Source of the DNA: Methylovorus sp. MM2
GTDB taxonomy: Bacteria > Pseudomonadota > Gammaproteobacteria > Burkholderiales > Methylophilaceae
DNA length: 64,000 bases
NCBI RefSeq assembly: GCF_001648895.1
Contig: NZ_LXUF01000001.1
Span: 496,001 to 560,000 of the forward strand
Direction: 5' to 3'
The notes under the pieces were generated by a model that searched no databases, was not told the DNA's origin, and was given only the letters and a program-made list of their open reading frames with translations. Each line of letters starts with the position of its first letter. Within the stretch, counting starts at the first letter, position 1. Below are positions 20,378-29,114 of this stretch, piece after piece. The translations under genes and the position numbers were made by a program.

Positions 20378-20878
20378 ATGGACAAAAAAATCAAAATAGC
20401 ATTTTTGAGCGGTGTAATGCTCATTTCCTCGACCGCACAAGTGCAGGCTGCAACTGCGACAACCACGATGCTGGTTACCGCTACTGTGCTGACTAGTTGC
20501 CTTGTGACTGCGTTACCTCTTGCTTTTGGTAACTACGACCCGAGCAGTGTTACTGATCGTACAACGACTACAACGACTACCGTTACCTGCACCGGTGTCG
20601 CAAATAACTACACCCTTGCAATGAATGCTGGTACTGGTTCGGGTGCTACTGTGGCAGCACGTAAGATGACATTTGGTGCTTCAACGCTCAATTACTCAGT
20701 CTATACAACAGCGGCGCACACTACCGTATGGGGGGATGGCACAGCTGGCACTGGCACCGTAACGGGAAATGGGGTGCTGGGCGTGACTAATCACACCGTG
20801 TATGGGGTGATACCAGCAGGGCAGAGCCCCAATGCTGGTGCCTATAGCGATACGATCAATATCACACTCACATATTAG
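20378..20878 (+). CDS. Spore coat U-domain pilin (Csu-type major subunit candidate)
   Basis: 166 residues: a signal peptide ending near VQA (about 1-23) and one SCPU domain. Early cysteines (TSCLVT, VTCTG) probably form the domain disulfide. The C-terminal PAGQSPNAGAYSDTINITLTY is the typical last beta strand of SCPU pilins. A run of seven Thr precedes the second Cys. First gene of a chaperone-usher operon, so most likely the main shaft subunit of an archaic (sigma/Csu) pilus. Confidence 0.85.
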   Translation: MDKKIKIAFLSGVMLISSTAQVQAATATTTMLVTATVLTSCLVTALPLAFGNYDPSSVTDRTTTTTTTVTCTGVANNYTLAMNAGTGSGATVAARKMTFGASTLNYSVYTTAAHTTVWGDGTAGTGTVTGNGVLGVTNHTVYGVIPAGQSPNAGAYSDTINITLTY

Positions 20879-20880
20879 TC

Positions 20881-21621
20881 ATGCATAGATCGTGGTGGGC
20901 AGCGACTTTTGTCGCTGTTGTGGGGCTGGCTATGCTGGTATCTGATGCCGCAGTGGGTGCAAGTGCCCTTCAGATTACGCCATTGCGGCTGGAATTCACC
21001 AAGCTGCAATCCATGACTACGCTTACTATCAAGAATCGCGGCACAACTGCGACCTTGGTACAGATGGATGTTTACAAGTGGACGCAACAAAATGGCGAGG
21101 ACGTTCTTGAACCATCTCGCGATGTGCTGGTAAGCCCGCCTGTCTTTACTGTGGATCCTCATGGTGAACAGGTGATTCGTGCGGTGGTGCGCAGAAAGCC
21201 TGATGAGCAAAAAGAGATCACATATCGGTTATTTTTACGTGAGATTGCCGACCGAGCAACGGAAGAGTCGACAAATGAAACGGTGAGAGTATTGCTCGGT
21301 TTTAGTCTACCTATATTTGTGAAGCCCAATATTGCTTCCGAACACGATGTGGTATGGACTGCAAAAAAGCTAGCTGATCATAAAGTAAGCATCAAACTTA
21401 ATAACCAAGGACAACAGCACCTCCAAGTATCTTCATTTCAGCTCGAAAATGAACAGGGCAAGATAATTACAGGGCAATCACAGATGTCCTATGTGCTGCC
21501 TGACAACCACCGAGAATGGATGTTAGATATAGAGGACCCTGACCCTGGCCCGACAATAAATCTGGTAGCAAAAACGGATAGTGGGGAGCTCCGTGAGAAA
21601 TTGGTACTGGAGCGACCTTAG
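20881..21621 (+). CDS. Periplasmic pilus chaperone (PapD/CsuC-like)
   Basis: 246-residue fimbrial chaperone that folds and caps SCPU subunits by donor-strand complementation. Signal peptide about 1-28, then an N-terminal Ig domain with LQITPLRLEFTKLQSMTTLTI and the conserved VVRRKPDEQKEITYRLFLREI region bearing the subunit-binding edge strand, then the C-terminal domain. It starts 2 nt after the pilin stop and overlaps the usher start by about 29 nt. Confidence 0.9.
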   Translation: MHRSWWAATFVAVVGLAMLVSDAAVGASALQITPLRLEFTKLQSMTTLTIKNRGTTATLVQMDVYKWTQQNGEDVLEPSRDVLVSPPVFTVDPHGEQVIRAVVRRKPDEQKEITYRLFLREIADRATEESTNETVRVLLGFSLPIFVKPNIASEHDVVWTAKKLADHKVSIKLNNQGQQHLQVSSFQLENEQGKIITGQSQMSYVLPDNHREWMLDIEDPDPGPTINLVAKTDSGELREKLVLERP

Positions 21622-23956
21622 CTATTTTCTAGTATTGATGTCTTTGTGCAGTAACTTTAGTTACGGTACAGAGGTTGCAGACTATGACCAATCTGGTTTG
21701 CCACGTCCGCAGTTACATATGACCAAGAGCTTATTCCAAGAGTTGGCCTATGAAGCCAAAGTGAATGAGCAAGCCGACCAGGAGACAGTAGTGTTCCTTC
21801 GTACATCCAGTGGCTATTTGTTGGCATCCGAGGCGTTTCTGCAGCGCTCACGCATGGTATTGCCACCTGAGAGCGATGTGATTGAATATTATGGTGAGCG
21901 TTTTGTGCCCATCAATCAGCTACCTAAAGTTGATGTGAGTATCAATGAAAAAAATAGCGAGATTGCCATCACGGCACCCCCGGATATTTTTGTGCCGATT
22001 GAGATTGAGGGTAGGAAGCTGACAAAATCAGTAGCCGTTAAAGAAAATGGCGCATTCTTTAACTATGATCTGTTCGCGCAGAAATTCGATAGCGCGTCTC
22101 AATATGACGGACGTTTTGAACTTGGTATTTTTAATCATTATGGTGTCGGGCAAATGAATATACTGGCCCGGGACTTTAGTAATCAAAAAGAACTTATTCG
22201 ATTAGAAACCAACTGGACAGTAGATCGTCCCGACGAGATGGCTAGTTGGCGGCTTGGTGATGGCATTAATAGTGGCGGAAGTATCGGCCGACCTATTCGT
22301 TTCGGTGGCATTCAATACAGTACCAACTTTGCAACCCAACCTGATTTTGTCGCGTTTCCTCAATATTCATTACGCGGTAGCGCAGCTTTACCATCGACCG
22401 TCGATCTCTATATCAATAATGTGCGTTCATTCAGCCAAGAGGTTGCCCCCGGTCCCTTTACGATCAATAACCTGCCTGTGTTGACTGGTAGCGGTGAAGC
22501 ACGATTGGTGGTGCGAGATATGTTCGGACGTGAGCAGTTGATCTCCCAGCCCTACTATGCCAGTCGTACATTGCTAAAAAAAGGATTGAGCGATTATTCC
22601 TATGAAGGTGGGTTCGAGAGATTCAATTATGGATTCGTGAGTGATGACTATCGGGATATTTTTGCATCCGGCACCCATCGTTATGGCGTATCAGAGAAGC
22701 TCACAGTAGAGGGGCATGCAGAGGTAAAAGCCAAACAACAAACGGGGAGTATCAGCAATGTTCTTTTATTACCTAAGCTTGGCGTGCTGGATGGCACATT
22801 GGCCTTCAGTAACAGTAGCGGAAACGAGCGTGGTGGGGGACATCTTCAATCTGTCGGCTTTGAAAGGCAGAGCGCGGGGTGGAGTTATGGTTTACGCACT
22901 CAAATAGCTAGTCAAGACTTTAGGCAATTGGGTTTGCCAGAAGGGATATCCGCCCCTGCAAGGTTAAGTACGGTTTTTCTGGCATGGCATCAAGCTAATT
23001 TTGGATCGGTCAGCATGAATTATATCGACCAGAAGAACCGCGAGTTGGAAAATGCCCGGCTATTGAGTATCAATTATAGCCGCACGATTTTTGGTGACTG
23101 GTTCTTGAATGTGAATGCTTTCAAGAACCTCGAGAGTCAGGAAGGCTATACCGTCGGGTTCAATATCATCAAAGCGCTCGATAATCGTACCAGTGGCAGT
23201 ATGTTCAACACCTATAGCCGTCAATTTCAGGAAAACTCTTTGCAGGTACAGCGGGCTTTACCCGCTGGCAATGGCGTTGGGTATCGTGCGCTTGTCAGCG
23301 ATGGTACGTATCCTCGGCAAGAGGCGGGTGTGAGTGTGCAAAATGATATCGGTACCTATAGTGTGGATGCCTCTCACCGTAACGATATGGATGCTTATCG
23401 TATGACGGCAAGTGGGGGTGTTGCGTATGCAGGTGGGCATGCGGTATTGACTAGGCGCATTGGTAATGGATTTGCAATGGTTGATGTAGGTGGATACCCA
23501 AATGTAAAAGTATTTGCTGAGAATCAGTTGATCGGCATGACTGATAAGAACGGTATGCAGATCATTCCGAATCTGCGTGCATATCAGCGCAACCGCATCA
23601 CAATTGACCCGACCGATATCCCTTTTGAAGTGCAGGTGGATGCGGTTGTCATGGAGGCTGTACCTTATTATCGCAGTGCCAGCTATTTGCGCTTTCCCAT
23701 CCGAAAGGAGAAATCTGCAACGTTACACATTCGTCAGAGAAATGGTTTGCCCGTACCATCAGGTGCAGTTTTTAAGAGCGCAAAAGATGATGCTACTGGT
23801 TTTCCTGTTGCTGATCTTGGGTTTCTTTTCCTGAAGTATCTGGATAAAAAGAATCACTTTATAGGTAAATGGCAGGATAACGTCTGCGAATTCGATCTCG
23901 ACTACCCTGAAACTCAAGACCCGATACCCTACTTGGGAGAGGTCTTCTGCAAATGA
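21593..23956 (+). CDS. Outer-membrane pilus usher (FimD/CsuD-like)
   Basis: 787 residues, in the archaic-usher size range. Order: signal peptide (about 1-25), N-terminal periplasmic domain, 24-strand barrel with central plug (DLYINNVRSFSQEVAPGPFTI is the classic usher segment), and C-terminal domains ending in GEVFCK with a Cys pair. I chose the GTG at 21593, preceded by GGGGAG; another GTG lies at 21581. Its ATGA overlap with the next pilin gene shows coupling. Confidence 0.9.
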   Translation: MRNWYWSDLSYFLVLMSLCSNFSYGTEVADYDQSGLPRPQLHMTKSLFQELAYEAKVNEQADQETVVFLRTSSGYLLASEAFLQRSRMVLPPESDVIEYYGERFVPINQLPKVDVSINEKNSEIAITAPPDIFVPIEIEGRKLTKSVAVKENGAFFNYDLFAQKFDSASQYDGRFELGIFNHYGVGQMNILARDFSNQKELIRLETNWTVDRPDEMASWRLGDGINSGGSIGRPIRFGGIQYSTNFATQPDFVAFPQYSLRGSAALPSTVDLYINNVRSFSQEVAPGPFTINNLPVLTGSGEARLVVRDMFGREQLISQPYYASRTLLKKGLSDYSYEGGFERFNYGFVSDDYRDIFASGTHRYGVSEKLTVEGHAEVKAKQQTGSISNVLLLPKLGVLDGTLAFSNSSGNERGGGHLQSVGFERQSAGWSYGLRTQIASQDFRQLGLPEGISAPARLSTVFLAWHQANFGSVSMNYIDQKNRELENARLLSINYSRTIFGDWFLNVNAFKNLESQEGYTVGFNIIKALDNRTSGSMFNTYSRQFQENSLQVQRALPAGNGVGYRALVSDGTYPRQEAGVSVQNDIGTYSVDASHRNDMDAYRMTASGGVAYAGGHAVLTRRIGNGFAMVDVGGYPNVKVFAENQLIGMTDKNGMQIIPNLRAYQRNRITIDPTDIPFEVQVDAVVMEAVPYYRSASYLRFPIRKEKSATLHIRQRNGLPVPSGAVFKSAKDDATGFPVADLGFLFLKYLDKKNHFIGKWQDNVCEFDLDYPETQDPIPYLGEVFCK

Positions 23957-24456
23957 CATCTTCATTATGGCTGTGCAGATATCCTAAGAGCGCTATTGCC
24001 GCCATTGCGATACTGATGGCGTCTTATGCGCCGCTAGCGCATGCAATTGCGATTTGTAGTGTAACCGCTACAGGGCCTGTGATTATCTACGACCCTTCAG
24101 ATTCCGGTGACAACATTACCGGCGTGGGCTCGGTGACCGTATCGTGTCTGATTCTTGTACAAGTAACACCAGTGACTTATCAAATACAAATGGGGCTTAG
24201 CCCCGGTAATGCCAATTATACGAATAGGACCATGAAATTCTCGGGCAATAATCTTAACTACAATTTATATACCAACCCCGCACGCAATATCGTTTGGGGT
24301 AATGGTAGCTCTGGGACATCAACAAGAGGCGACAGTATTGCAGGGCTATTGGGAGTAACGGCTATTCCGTATGATATTTATGCACGCATCCCTGCCCATC
24401 AGTCTGTGACTGCGGGTGTTTACACCGATACGCTTAATATCCTGATTGTTTATTAG
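23953..24456 (+). CDS. Second spore coat U-domain pilin (tip/adhesin candidate)
   Basis: 167 residues: signal peptide to about residue 31 (PLAHA) and a single SCPU domain with two Cys (AICSVT, VSCLIL) and terminal strand VTAGVYTDTLNILIVY. It is divergent from the first pilin. In Csu operons the last gene encodes a two-domain tip adhesin (CsuE); here only one domain is present. Its TAG overlaps the convergent argA stop, leaving no room for a terminator. Confidence 0.82.
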   Translation: MTSSLWLCRYPKSAIAAIAILMASYAPLAHAIAICSVTATGPVIIYDPSDSGDNITGVGSVTVSCLILVQVTPVTYQIQMGLSPGNANYTNRTMKFSGNNLNYNLYTNPARNIVWGNGSSGTSTRGDSIAGLLGVTAIPYDIYARIPAHQSVTAGVYTDTLNILIVY

Positions 24457-26018
24457 ACTTTCTTGATAAAGACTTTTGAGCGGCGCTGTAGGTTGTAAAG
24501 TGCCTGCCTCTCATTAGGCAAAGCACTGACATCACGCTCTATGAATCCGCGTTCGATAAACCAATGTTCCGTACGTGTCGTCAGGACGAATAACGTCTTT
24601 AACCCTTTTACTTTTGCCTGTTCTTCACAGAATTGCAATAGACGATCTCCACGACCGCCTCGCCTGAATGAAGGGTGCACTGCCATGCAGGCAAGTTCTG
24701 CCGTTTTTTCCTTGGTGAATGGATAAAGTGCCGCGCAGCCAATGATGCGACCATCATGCTCCATCACATAGAACCGGTTGATCTCCATTTCCAGTCGCTC
24801 GCGCCCACGTCTTACCAAGACGCCTTCAGCCTCTAAAGGCTCGATGAGCTGTAATATCCCACCGACATCACCAATCTCAGCTTCACGCATCGATTCGAGC
24901 GGTGCTTCAGTAATCATGGTACCGATGCCGCTATGGGTGAATAGCTCCTGCAATATCGCACCATCTACATGGCGACTGATCATGTGCGTACGTGCAACCC
25001 CCTGATCGCAGGCCTTGATGGCCGCTGGCAGGTAATATAGTTCATCTTCACTGATATTCTGGCCGCCATTATTCTGCGTGTGGCGCAATAGATTCTTGGC
25101 CTTATCGGCTGTCATTTCGCGTAATAGCTCGCCACGGGCGTTGTGTACACCGCTGGAATCCATCAAAAAGATCAGTTTGTCGGCATCTAACGCAATGGCC
25201 GCATTGACGGCGACATCTTCCAGCGTCAAATTAAATATCTCGCCAGTGGGTGAATAGCCAAGTGGCGAGAGCAAGACGAGTTCGCCATCATCCAGTCTTT
25301 TCTGGATGCCGATATCATCGATCTTTCTTACCTCACCGGTATGTTGCAGGTCTACACCATCCAGCACGCCTAATGGTTTTGCGGTAACAAAATTCCCACT
25401 AGCCACGCGTATATCTGAACCTGCCATCGGCGAATTTACGATACCCATCGATAGTAAGGATTCGATCTCTACCCGTACAGCACCATTGGCTTCTTTTACC
25501 GCTTCCATGGCTTCGTCATCCGTCACGCGCAGGCCGTTCACGATCCTTGTTTGCAGCTTTGCGCGCTTTAGGCGCGATTCAATCTGCGGGCGTGAACCAT
25601 GCACAAGTACCAGTCTTACTTCTAGGCTGGCTAACAGATTCAGATCGTGAGATAGCGCAACGAACTGCCCGTCATCAACGACTTCCCCGCCGAAGGCAAT
25701 CACGAATGTACGGCCACCGAAGGCATGTATATACGGAGTTGCCGAGCGGAACCATCGCACGAAATCCTGCGGCTGTATGCTCGATTGTGTATTAGATAAT
25801 GCGGTAGCTGAGGCTGGTGAATCCGTCTGTGCGTATAGGTAGGCTGGCGTGCAATCAAGTGCCGCACAGAGTTTGCGCAACATCTGCTCTGATACACCTT
25901 GCGTGCCGCGCTCTATGCGAGAGAGATTGCCGCTATCTGCGCCTACGACTTTCGCTAGTGCCTGCAAAGTCAGGTTGAGCGCTTTTCTTCTTTTACGTAT
26001 CGATAGACCGATAGACAT
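24453..26018 (-). CDS. argA: N-acetylglutamate synthase with N-terminal XRE helix-turn-helix
   Basis: First step of arginine synthesis (acetyl-CoA + glutamate). 521 residues, longer than the usual 430-450. Residues 1-65 are a complete Cro/CI-type HTH (LSIRKRRKALNLTLQALAKV, then GNLSRIERGTQGVSEQMLRKL and LDCTPAYLYAQ). A short linker leads to a canonical ArgA: amino-acid-kinase-like domain from FVRWFRSATPYIHAFGGR (about residue 86), with AFGGEVVDD and LVLVHGSRPQI, then a C-terminal GNAT domain (LACMAVHPSFRRGGRGDRLL). The frame is continuous from an ATG with its own strong promoter. The fusion suggests the enzyme also binds DNA, perhaps its own promoter. Confidence 0.9.
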   Translation of the reverse strand: MSIGLSIRKRRKALNLTLQALAKVVGADSGNLSRIERGTQGVSEQMLRKLCAALDCTPAYLYAQTDSPASATALSNTQSSIQPQDFVRWFRSATPYIHAFGGRTFVIAFGGEVVDDGQFVALSHDLNLLASLEVRLVLVHGSRPQIESRLKRAKLQTRIVNGLRVTDDEAMEAVKEANGAVRVEIESLLSMGIVNSPMAGSDIRVASGNFVTAKPLGVLDGVDLQHTGEVRKIDDIGIQKRLDDGELVLLSPLGYSPTGEIFNLTLEDVAVNAAIALDADKLIFLMDSSGVHNARGELLREMTADKAKNLLRHTQNNGGQNISEDELYYLPAAIKACDQGVARTHMISRHVDGAILQELFTHSGIGTMITEAPLESMREAEIGDVGGILQLIEPLEAEGVLVRRGRERLEMEINRFYVMEHDGRIIGCAALYPFTKEKTAELACMAVHPSFRRGGRGDRLLQFCEEQAKVKGLKTLFVLTTRTEHWFIERGFIERDVSALPNERQALYNLQRRSKVFIKKV

Positions 26019-26036
26019 GATGACCCTTAGAGTTTC

Positions 26037-26079
26037 TGCGTATTTTGCATTATTATAAATAAATATACGAAAATCGCAA
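26037..26079. promoter_or_regulatory. Imperfect inverted repeat over the argA promoter (putative operator)
   Basis: On the plus strand TGCGTATTTTGCAT (26037-26050) faces a site whose reverse complement is TTGCGATTTTCGTAT (26065-26079). The halves share TGCG-ATTTT and flank the -10 box, one covering the -35. Symmetric AT-rich sites of this size suit a dimeric XRE regulator. Autoregulation by the HTH-ArgA protein is inference. Confidence 0.4.
26052..26079 (-). promoter_or_regulatory. Sigma-70 promoter of argA
   Basis: On the minus strand, TTGCGA (26079-26074) and TATAAT (26057-26052) are separated by 16 nt. The predicted start of transcription is near 26045, about 27 nt before the argA ATG. 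The rplU promoter in this window has the same hexamers and spacing. argA is therefore probably transcribed independently of rsmE. Confidence 0.7.
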
Positions 26080-26092
26080 AAATTAAAAGAAT

Positions 26093-26827
26093 CTAGTTGA
26101 AATCACCCCATAGCGTTTGCATCGCGGCGAGCGCTGCCATAGCGGCAGTTTCTGTGCGTAAGATGCGTTGCCCCAGTTTTACCGGCATGAACTCATGTAA
26201 TGTGGCTAGTTGAATCTCGTCGTCTGTTAGCCCGCCCTCGCAGCCGATGAGTAAGCAAATATCGCCCGTTGGGGTGTTTAACGTTTTGAGTGTTTGGGTT
26301 GTATTCGGTGCAAGTGTGATGCGGGTGCCAAAATTCGGTGCACGGCTCAGCCAGTTTGGCAGCGATATTGGCGCCTCCACGGTGGGAATAAATGCCCGTC
26401 CTGACTGTTCGCTGGCAGATATGGCGATATTTTGCCAATGTTCACGACGTTTCTCCGCGCGTTCGCCGCTTAGTTTTACTACGCTGCGTTGCGTGGCGAT
26501 CGGTTGGATGGCGGTAATGCCCAGTTCAACGGCTTTCTGTATCGTGAAATCCATGCGGTCGCCTGACGATATACCCTGAAGTAATGTGACCTTGATGGGC
26601 GACTCATTCTCAGCGGTTTGACTCGATTTTATTTTTACACTGACATCGTTTTTGTTGATGAATACCAGTTCCGCAAGGTAATTGATGCCGTCGCCATTAA
26701 AAAGTGTCGCGCTATTGCCCACTTGCATACGTAAGGCTCTGGACGCATGAATCGCTGAGTTGTTGGGGAGCTTGATGACCGCGCCGAGGGCAAGCTTAGT
26801 GGGGCAGTAGAAACGTGGAGATGCCAT
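26093..26827 (-). CDS. rsmE: 16S rRNA (uracil(1498)-N3)-methyltransferase
   Basis: SAM-dependent SPOUT-class methyltransferase modifying U1498 of 16S rRNA. 244 residues: an N-terminal PUA-like domain (ALRMQVGNSATLFNGDG) and the C-terminal trefoil-knot SAM site, with LLIGCEGGLTDDEI and LGQRILRTETAAMAAL. It lies 74 nt upstream of argA on the same strand; the argA promoter sits in that gap. Confidence 0.96.
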   Translation of the reverse strand: MASPRFYCPTKLALGAVIKLPNNSAIHASRALRMQVGNSATLFNGDGINYLAELVFINKNDVSVKIKSSQTAENESPIKVTLLQGISSGDRMDFTIQKAVELGITAIQPIATQRSVVKLSGERAEKRREHWQNIAISASEQSGRAFIPTVEAPISLPNWLSRAPNFGTRITLAPNTTQTLKTLNTPTGDICLLIGCEGGLTDDEIQLATLHEFMPVKLGQRILRTETAAMAALAAMQTLWGDFN

Positions 26828-27015
26828 CTAATAATCCCGTGTAATCATGGAAGTAAATAATAGTGATAGAATAATTATGGTTATTCCGGTTTTGATTGAT
26901 AGGCTTTGATCAAGATGCATTTTGATTAGGGTTATTTTGATTCAAGTGCATTGATTCATCATGCCTCAAGCGCATCTTAAAGTGAGCAATTTAAGGATTT
27001 TGTGGTGATATTGCA

Positions 27016-27573
27016 ATGGTAAGTCTTCAGCCGCCTGTTTGTGATTTTGGTTGGAAAGCCCCTGATTTTAAACTCCCCGGTGTGGATGGCCGAATGTGGA
27101 CGCTCGCCGATGTGCGTGGCCCTAATGGTACCCTGGTCATGTTTATCTGTAATCATTGTCCTTACGTGAAAGCTATCATGCAACGGCTGGTGGATGATGT
27201 GCGTGAGTTAAAAGCATTAGGTGTGAATGCGGTTGCCATCATGTCCAACGATGTCAATGATTACCCTGAAGATTCGTTTGAGAATATGAAGGTAATCTCC
27301 AATACATTTGATTTTTCATTTCCCTACGTACTTGACGATGCACAACTGATTGCAAAAGCTTATGATGCAGTGTGTACGCCTGATTTTTTTGGATTTAATG
27401 CCAGTCTTGAGTTGCAATACCGGGGGCGTTTCGATGCCTCAAGAAAAGAAACGGCTAATGACAGTAGCCGGGATTTGTTTTATGCCATGCGCGCAATTGC
27501 GCAGACGGGCGTTGGTCCTGTTGAGCAGATTGCGAGTATGGGCTGCTCGATTAAATGGAAAAGCGAAACTTAA
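27016..27573 (+). CDS. Thioredoxin-family redoxin
   Basis: 185-residue AhpC/TSA-like thioredoxin-fold protein. The motif CNHCPYVK (C45, C48) lies where the CXXC active site is expected, and APDFKLPGVDG is the usual redoxin N-terminus. No signal peptide is visible, so it is probably cytoplasmic. Related proteins are annotated as thioredoxin family proteins in many proteobacteria; the reductant and substrate are unknown. Single gene with no clear partner. Confidence 0.85.
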   Translation: MVSLQPPVCDFGWKAPDFKLPGVDGRMWTLADVRGPNGTLVMFICNHCPYVKAIMQRLVDDVRELKALGVNAVAIMSNDVNDYPEDSFENMKVISNTFDFSFPYVLDDAQLIAKAYDAVCTPDFFGFNASLELQYRGRFDASRKETANDSSRDLFYAMRAIAQTGVGPVEQIASMGCSIKWKSET

Positions 27574-27711
27574 GTGGCATGAATTTTGCGTTGATTTGAA
27601 TGGATTTAGTCGCGTTAATTGAGCAATGATTTGCTTTGTGAGGGCGCGCAGAATAAAGGTTCTGTGTTTTTAGCCGTATTAATATTTTTAAACTAGAGTG
27701 AATCTTAAATT

Positions 27712-28707
27712 TTGCAATCACCCAGCATCAAAGATGTATTAGGAAAGCTGATCTCACTTACGGGTGAGCGGGATACAAATTCTTTAGAAATTTCCCTAGC
27801 GCAAACATTGTTTGATCTCGTCGCGCCGGGCGCTGTCGTGATCTATCGGGCAGTGAATATAGATAAACACATCTTCTCCGCAACGGCTATTGGCGATGAA
27901 GCCTATGATGGCATGATCCCCGACTCCTTGTTGCAGGCCTTGGAAGAGTGCGCCAGAACAGCCAAATGCGTTAGCTATAAGGGCGATGGTGCCTTGCCTG
28001 TCGAGCTTTATCCGCTGATGTGCGCAAAAAGCCAGCCTTTGGCCGTTGTCGCGATCGAATCTACCCAGCACGAAAAGCATTTTCATGAAGTCACTGAAAT
28101 GCTGCTGCAGATCTACCAGAATTTTATCGGCCTTATCAACGACAATGAGCGCGACACGCTCACAGGCTTGCTGAACCGCAAGACCTTTGAACGCAAAATC
28201 GGCAAGGTTATTACGCAAATACAGAATTCAAGCAAGCGCAAGGATGACCAGTCCTCGCGTCAATATTTCCTGGCGATCTTTGATATCGACCATTTCAAGC
28301 ATGTGAATGATCAATATGGTCATTTGATTGGTGATGAAGTGCTATTGCTATTCTCACAATTAATGACACAGGGTTTGCGTGATAAAGACCTGCTTTTCCG
28401 TTTTGGCGGAGAAGAATTCGTGGGCGTATTTGAGTGCTTGAATGCGGCTGAAATGCAGATGGTGCTTGATCGCTTCAGGGAAAAAGTAGGGGCTTTTTCC
28501 TTCCCGCAAGTTGGTCGCGTCACCATCAGTACCGGGTTCACCGATATTTCAGGGTTTGATGTATCGACTCAATTAATCGATCGGGCAGATTTGGCGCTCT
28601 ATTATGCTAAAAATCATGGCCGTAATAGCGTGTATCGTTATGAGACGTTGATCGAGAGTGGTGAATTGCAAGAAAGCAAGATAGAAAGCGATATCGAGCT
28701 TTTCTAA
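27712..28707 (+). CDS. Diguanylate cyclase with N-terminal GAF-like sensor
   Basis: Synthesises c-di-GMP from two GTP. 331 residues. The first 140 or so residues look like a GAF-type sensor (LFDLVAPGAVVIYRAV ... LAVVAIES), and the GGDEF domain begins near DTLTGLLNRKTFE. The active loop is GGEEF (232-236), and an inhibitory site RDKD (223-226) lies exactly five residues upstream, so product inhibition is likely. The start is uncertain: a stop is immediately upstream, leaving TTG at 27712 as the first recognised start. A strong terminator follows. Confidence 0.9.
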   Translation: MQSPSIKDVLGKLISLTGERDTNSLEISLAQTLFDLVAPGAVVIYRAVNIDKHIFSATAIGDEAYDGMIPDSLLQALEECARTAKCVSYKGDGALPVELYPLMCAKSQPLAVVAIESTQHEKHFHEVTEMLLQIYQNFIGLINDNERDTLTGLLNRKTFERKIGKVITQIQNSSKRKDDQSSRQYFLAIFDIDHFKHVNDQYGHLIGDEVLLLFSQLMTQGLRDKDLLFRFGGEEFVGVFECLNAAEMQMVLDRFREKVGAFSFPQVGRVTISTGFTDISGFDVSTQLIDRADLALYYAKNHGRNSVYRYETLIESGELQESKIESDIELF

Positions 28708-28736
28708 AAAACCGAGTGGTTAAAATGAATGGTCGT

Positions 28737-28767
28737 AAAATAGCCCCGTTCTGCGGGGCTATTTTTT
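28737..28767 (+). terminator. Intrinsic terminator of the GGDEF gene
   Basis: The stem AAAATAGCCCCG / CGGGGCTATTTT with loop TTCTG continues into T6. It lies 30 nt after the stop codon. Confidence 0.92.
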
Positions 28768-29114
28768 GTACCTTTTTAGTGAGTATGTCAGGTAATAGAC
28801 CCGTCAGCCGCATGGTTTTAAATCCCGCTGATATGCGCAATATAAAATAACCCTGATAAAATGAATGGCTTGACCATTTTAATGAGCGGAAACAGGCGGT
28901 TTGCGCCGATTTCGGTCTTGCTCAAAGTGCTTAAATAAGCAATAATCACGTTTTTTAAACGCCTTTAAAAAAATATCGAAAACCAGTAGTAACATCCTGC
29001 CAGTATCAGGAATTTCGATTTAATTCATCTTGTGAAAGAATTTGAGCTTAGGTGGCTGACTGATCATTGGGTCGGCAGAGCACCTTTTCTCTTTAAACCC
29101 CTTGGGAGATATGT
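28768..29114 (+). promoter_or_regulatory. Long structured region upstream of tkt
   Basis: A 347-bp non-coding region before transketolase. It contains several inverted repeats: GCTTA-AA-TAAGC (28929-28940); TTTTTTAAA / TTTAAAAAA (28951-28972); and a nested pair ATCGAAA (28975-28981) / TTTCGAT (29013-29019) enclosing TCCTG / CAGGA. With the promoter at 28918-28946 the leader would be about 160 nt. No known riboswitch class is recognised. A GGGAG-type SD lies at 29103-29107. Confidence 0.45.
28918..28946 (+). promoter_or_regulatory. Candidate tkt promoter
   Basis: TTGCTC (28918-28923) and AATAAT (28941-28946) are spaced by 17 nt. The -10 matches five of six consensus bases and the -35 is moderate. 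Transcription would begin near 28953. Confidence 0.45.

Noticed and set aside
20561-20578. Tandem 9-bp repeat (ACAACGACT twice) in the first pilin as a phase-variation switch
   Set aside because: The unit is a multiple of three and there are only two copies; slippage would only alter the number of Thr residues.
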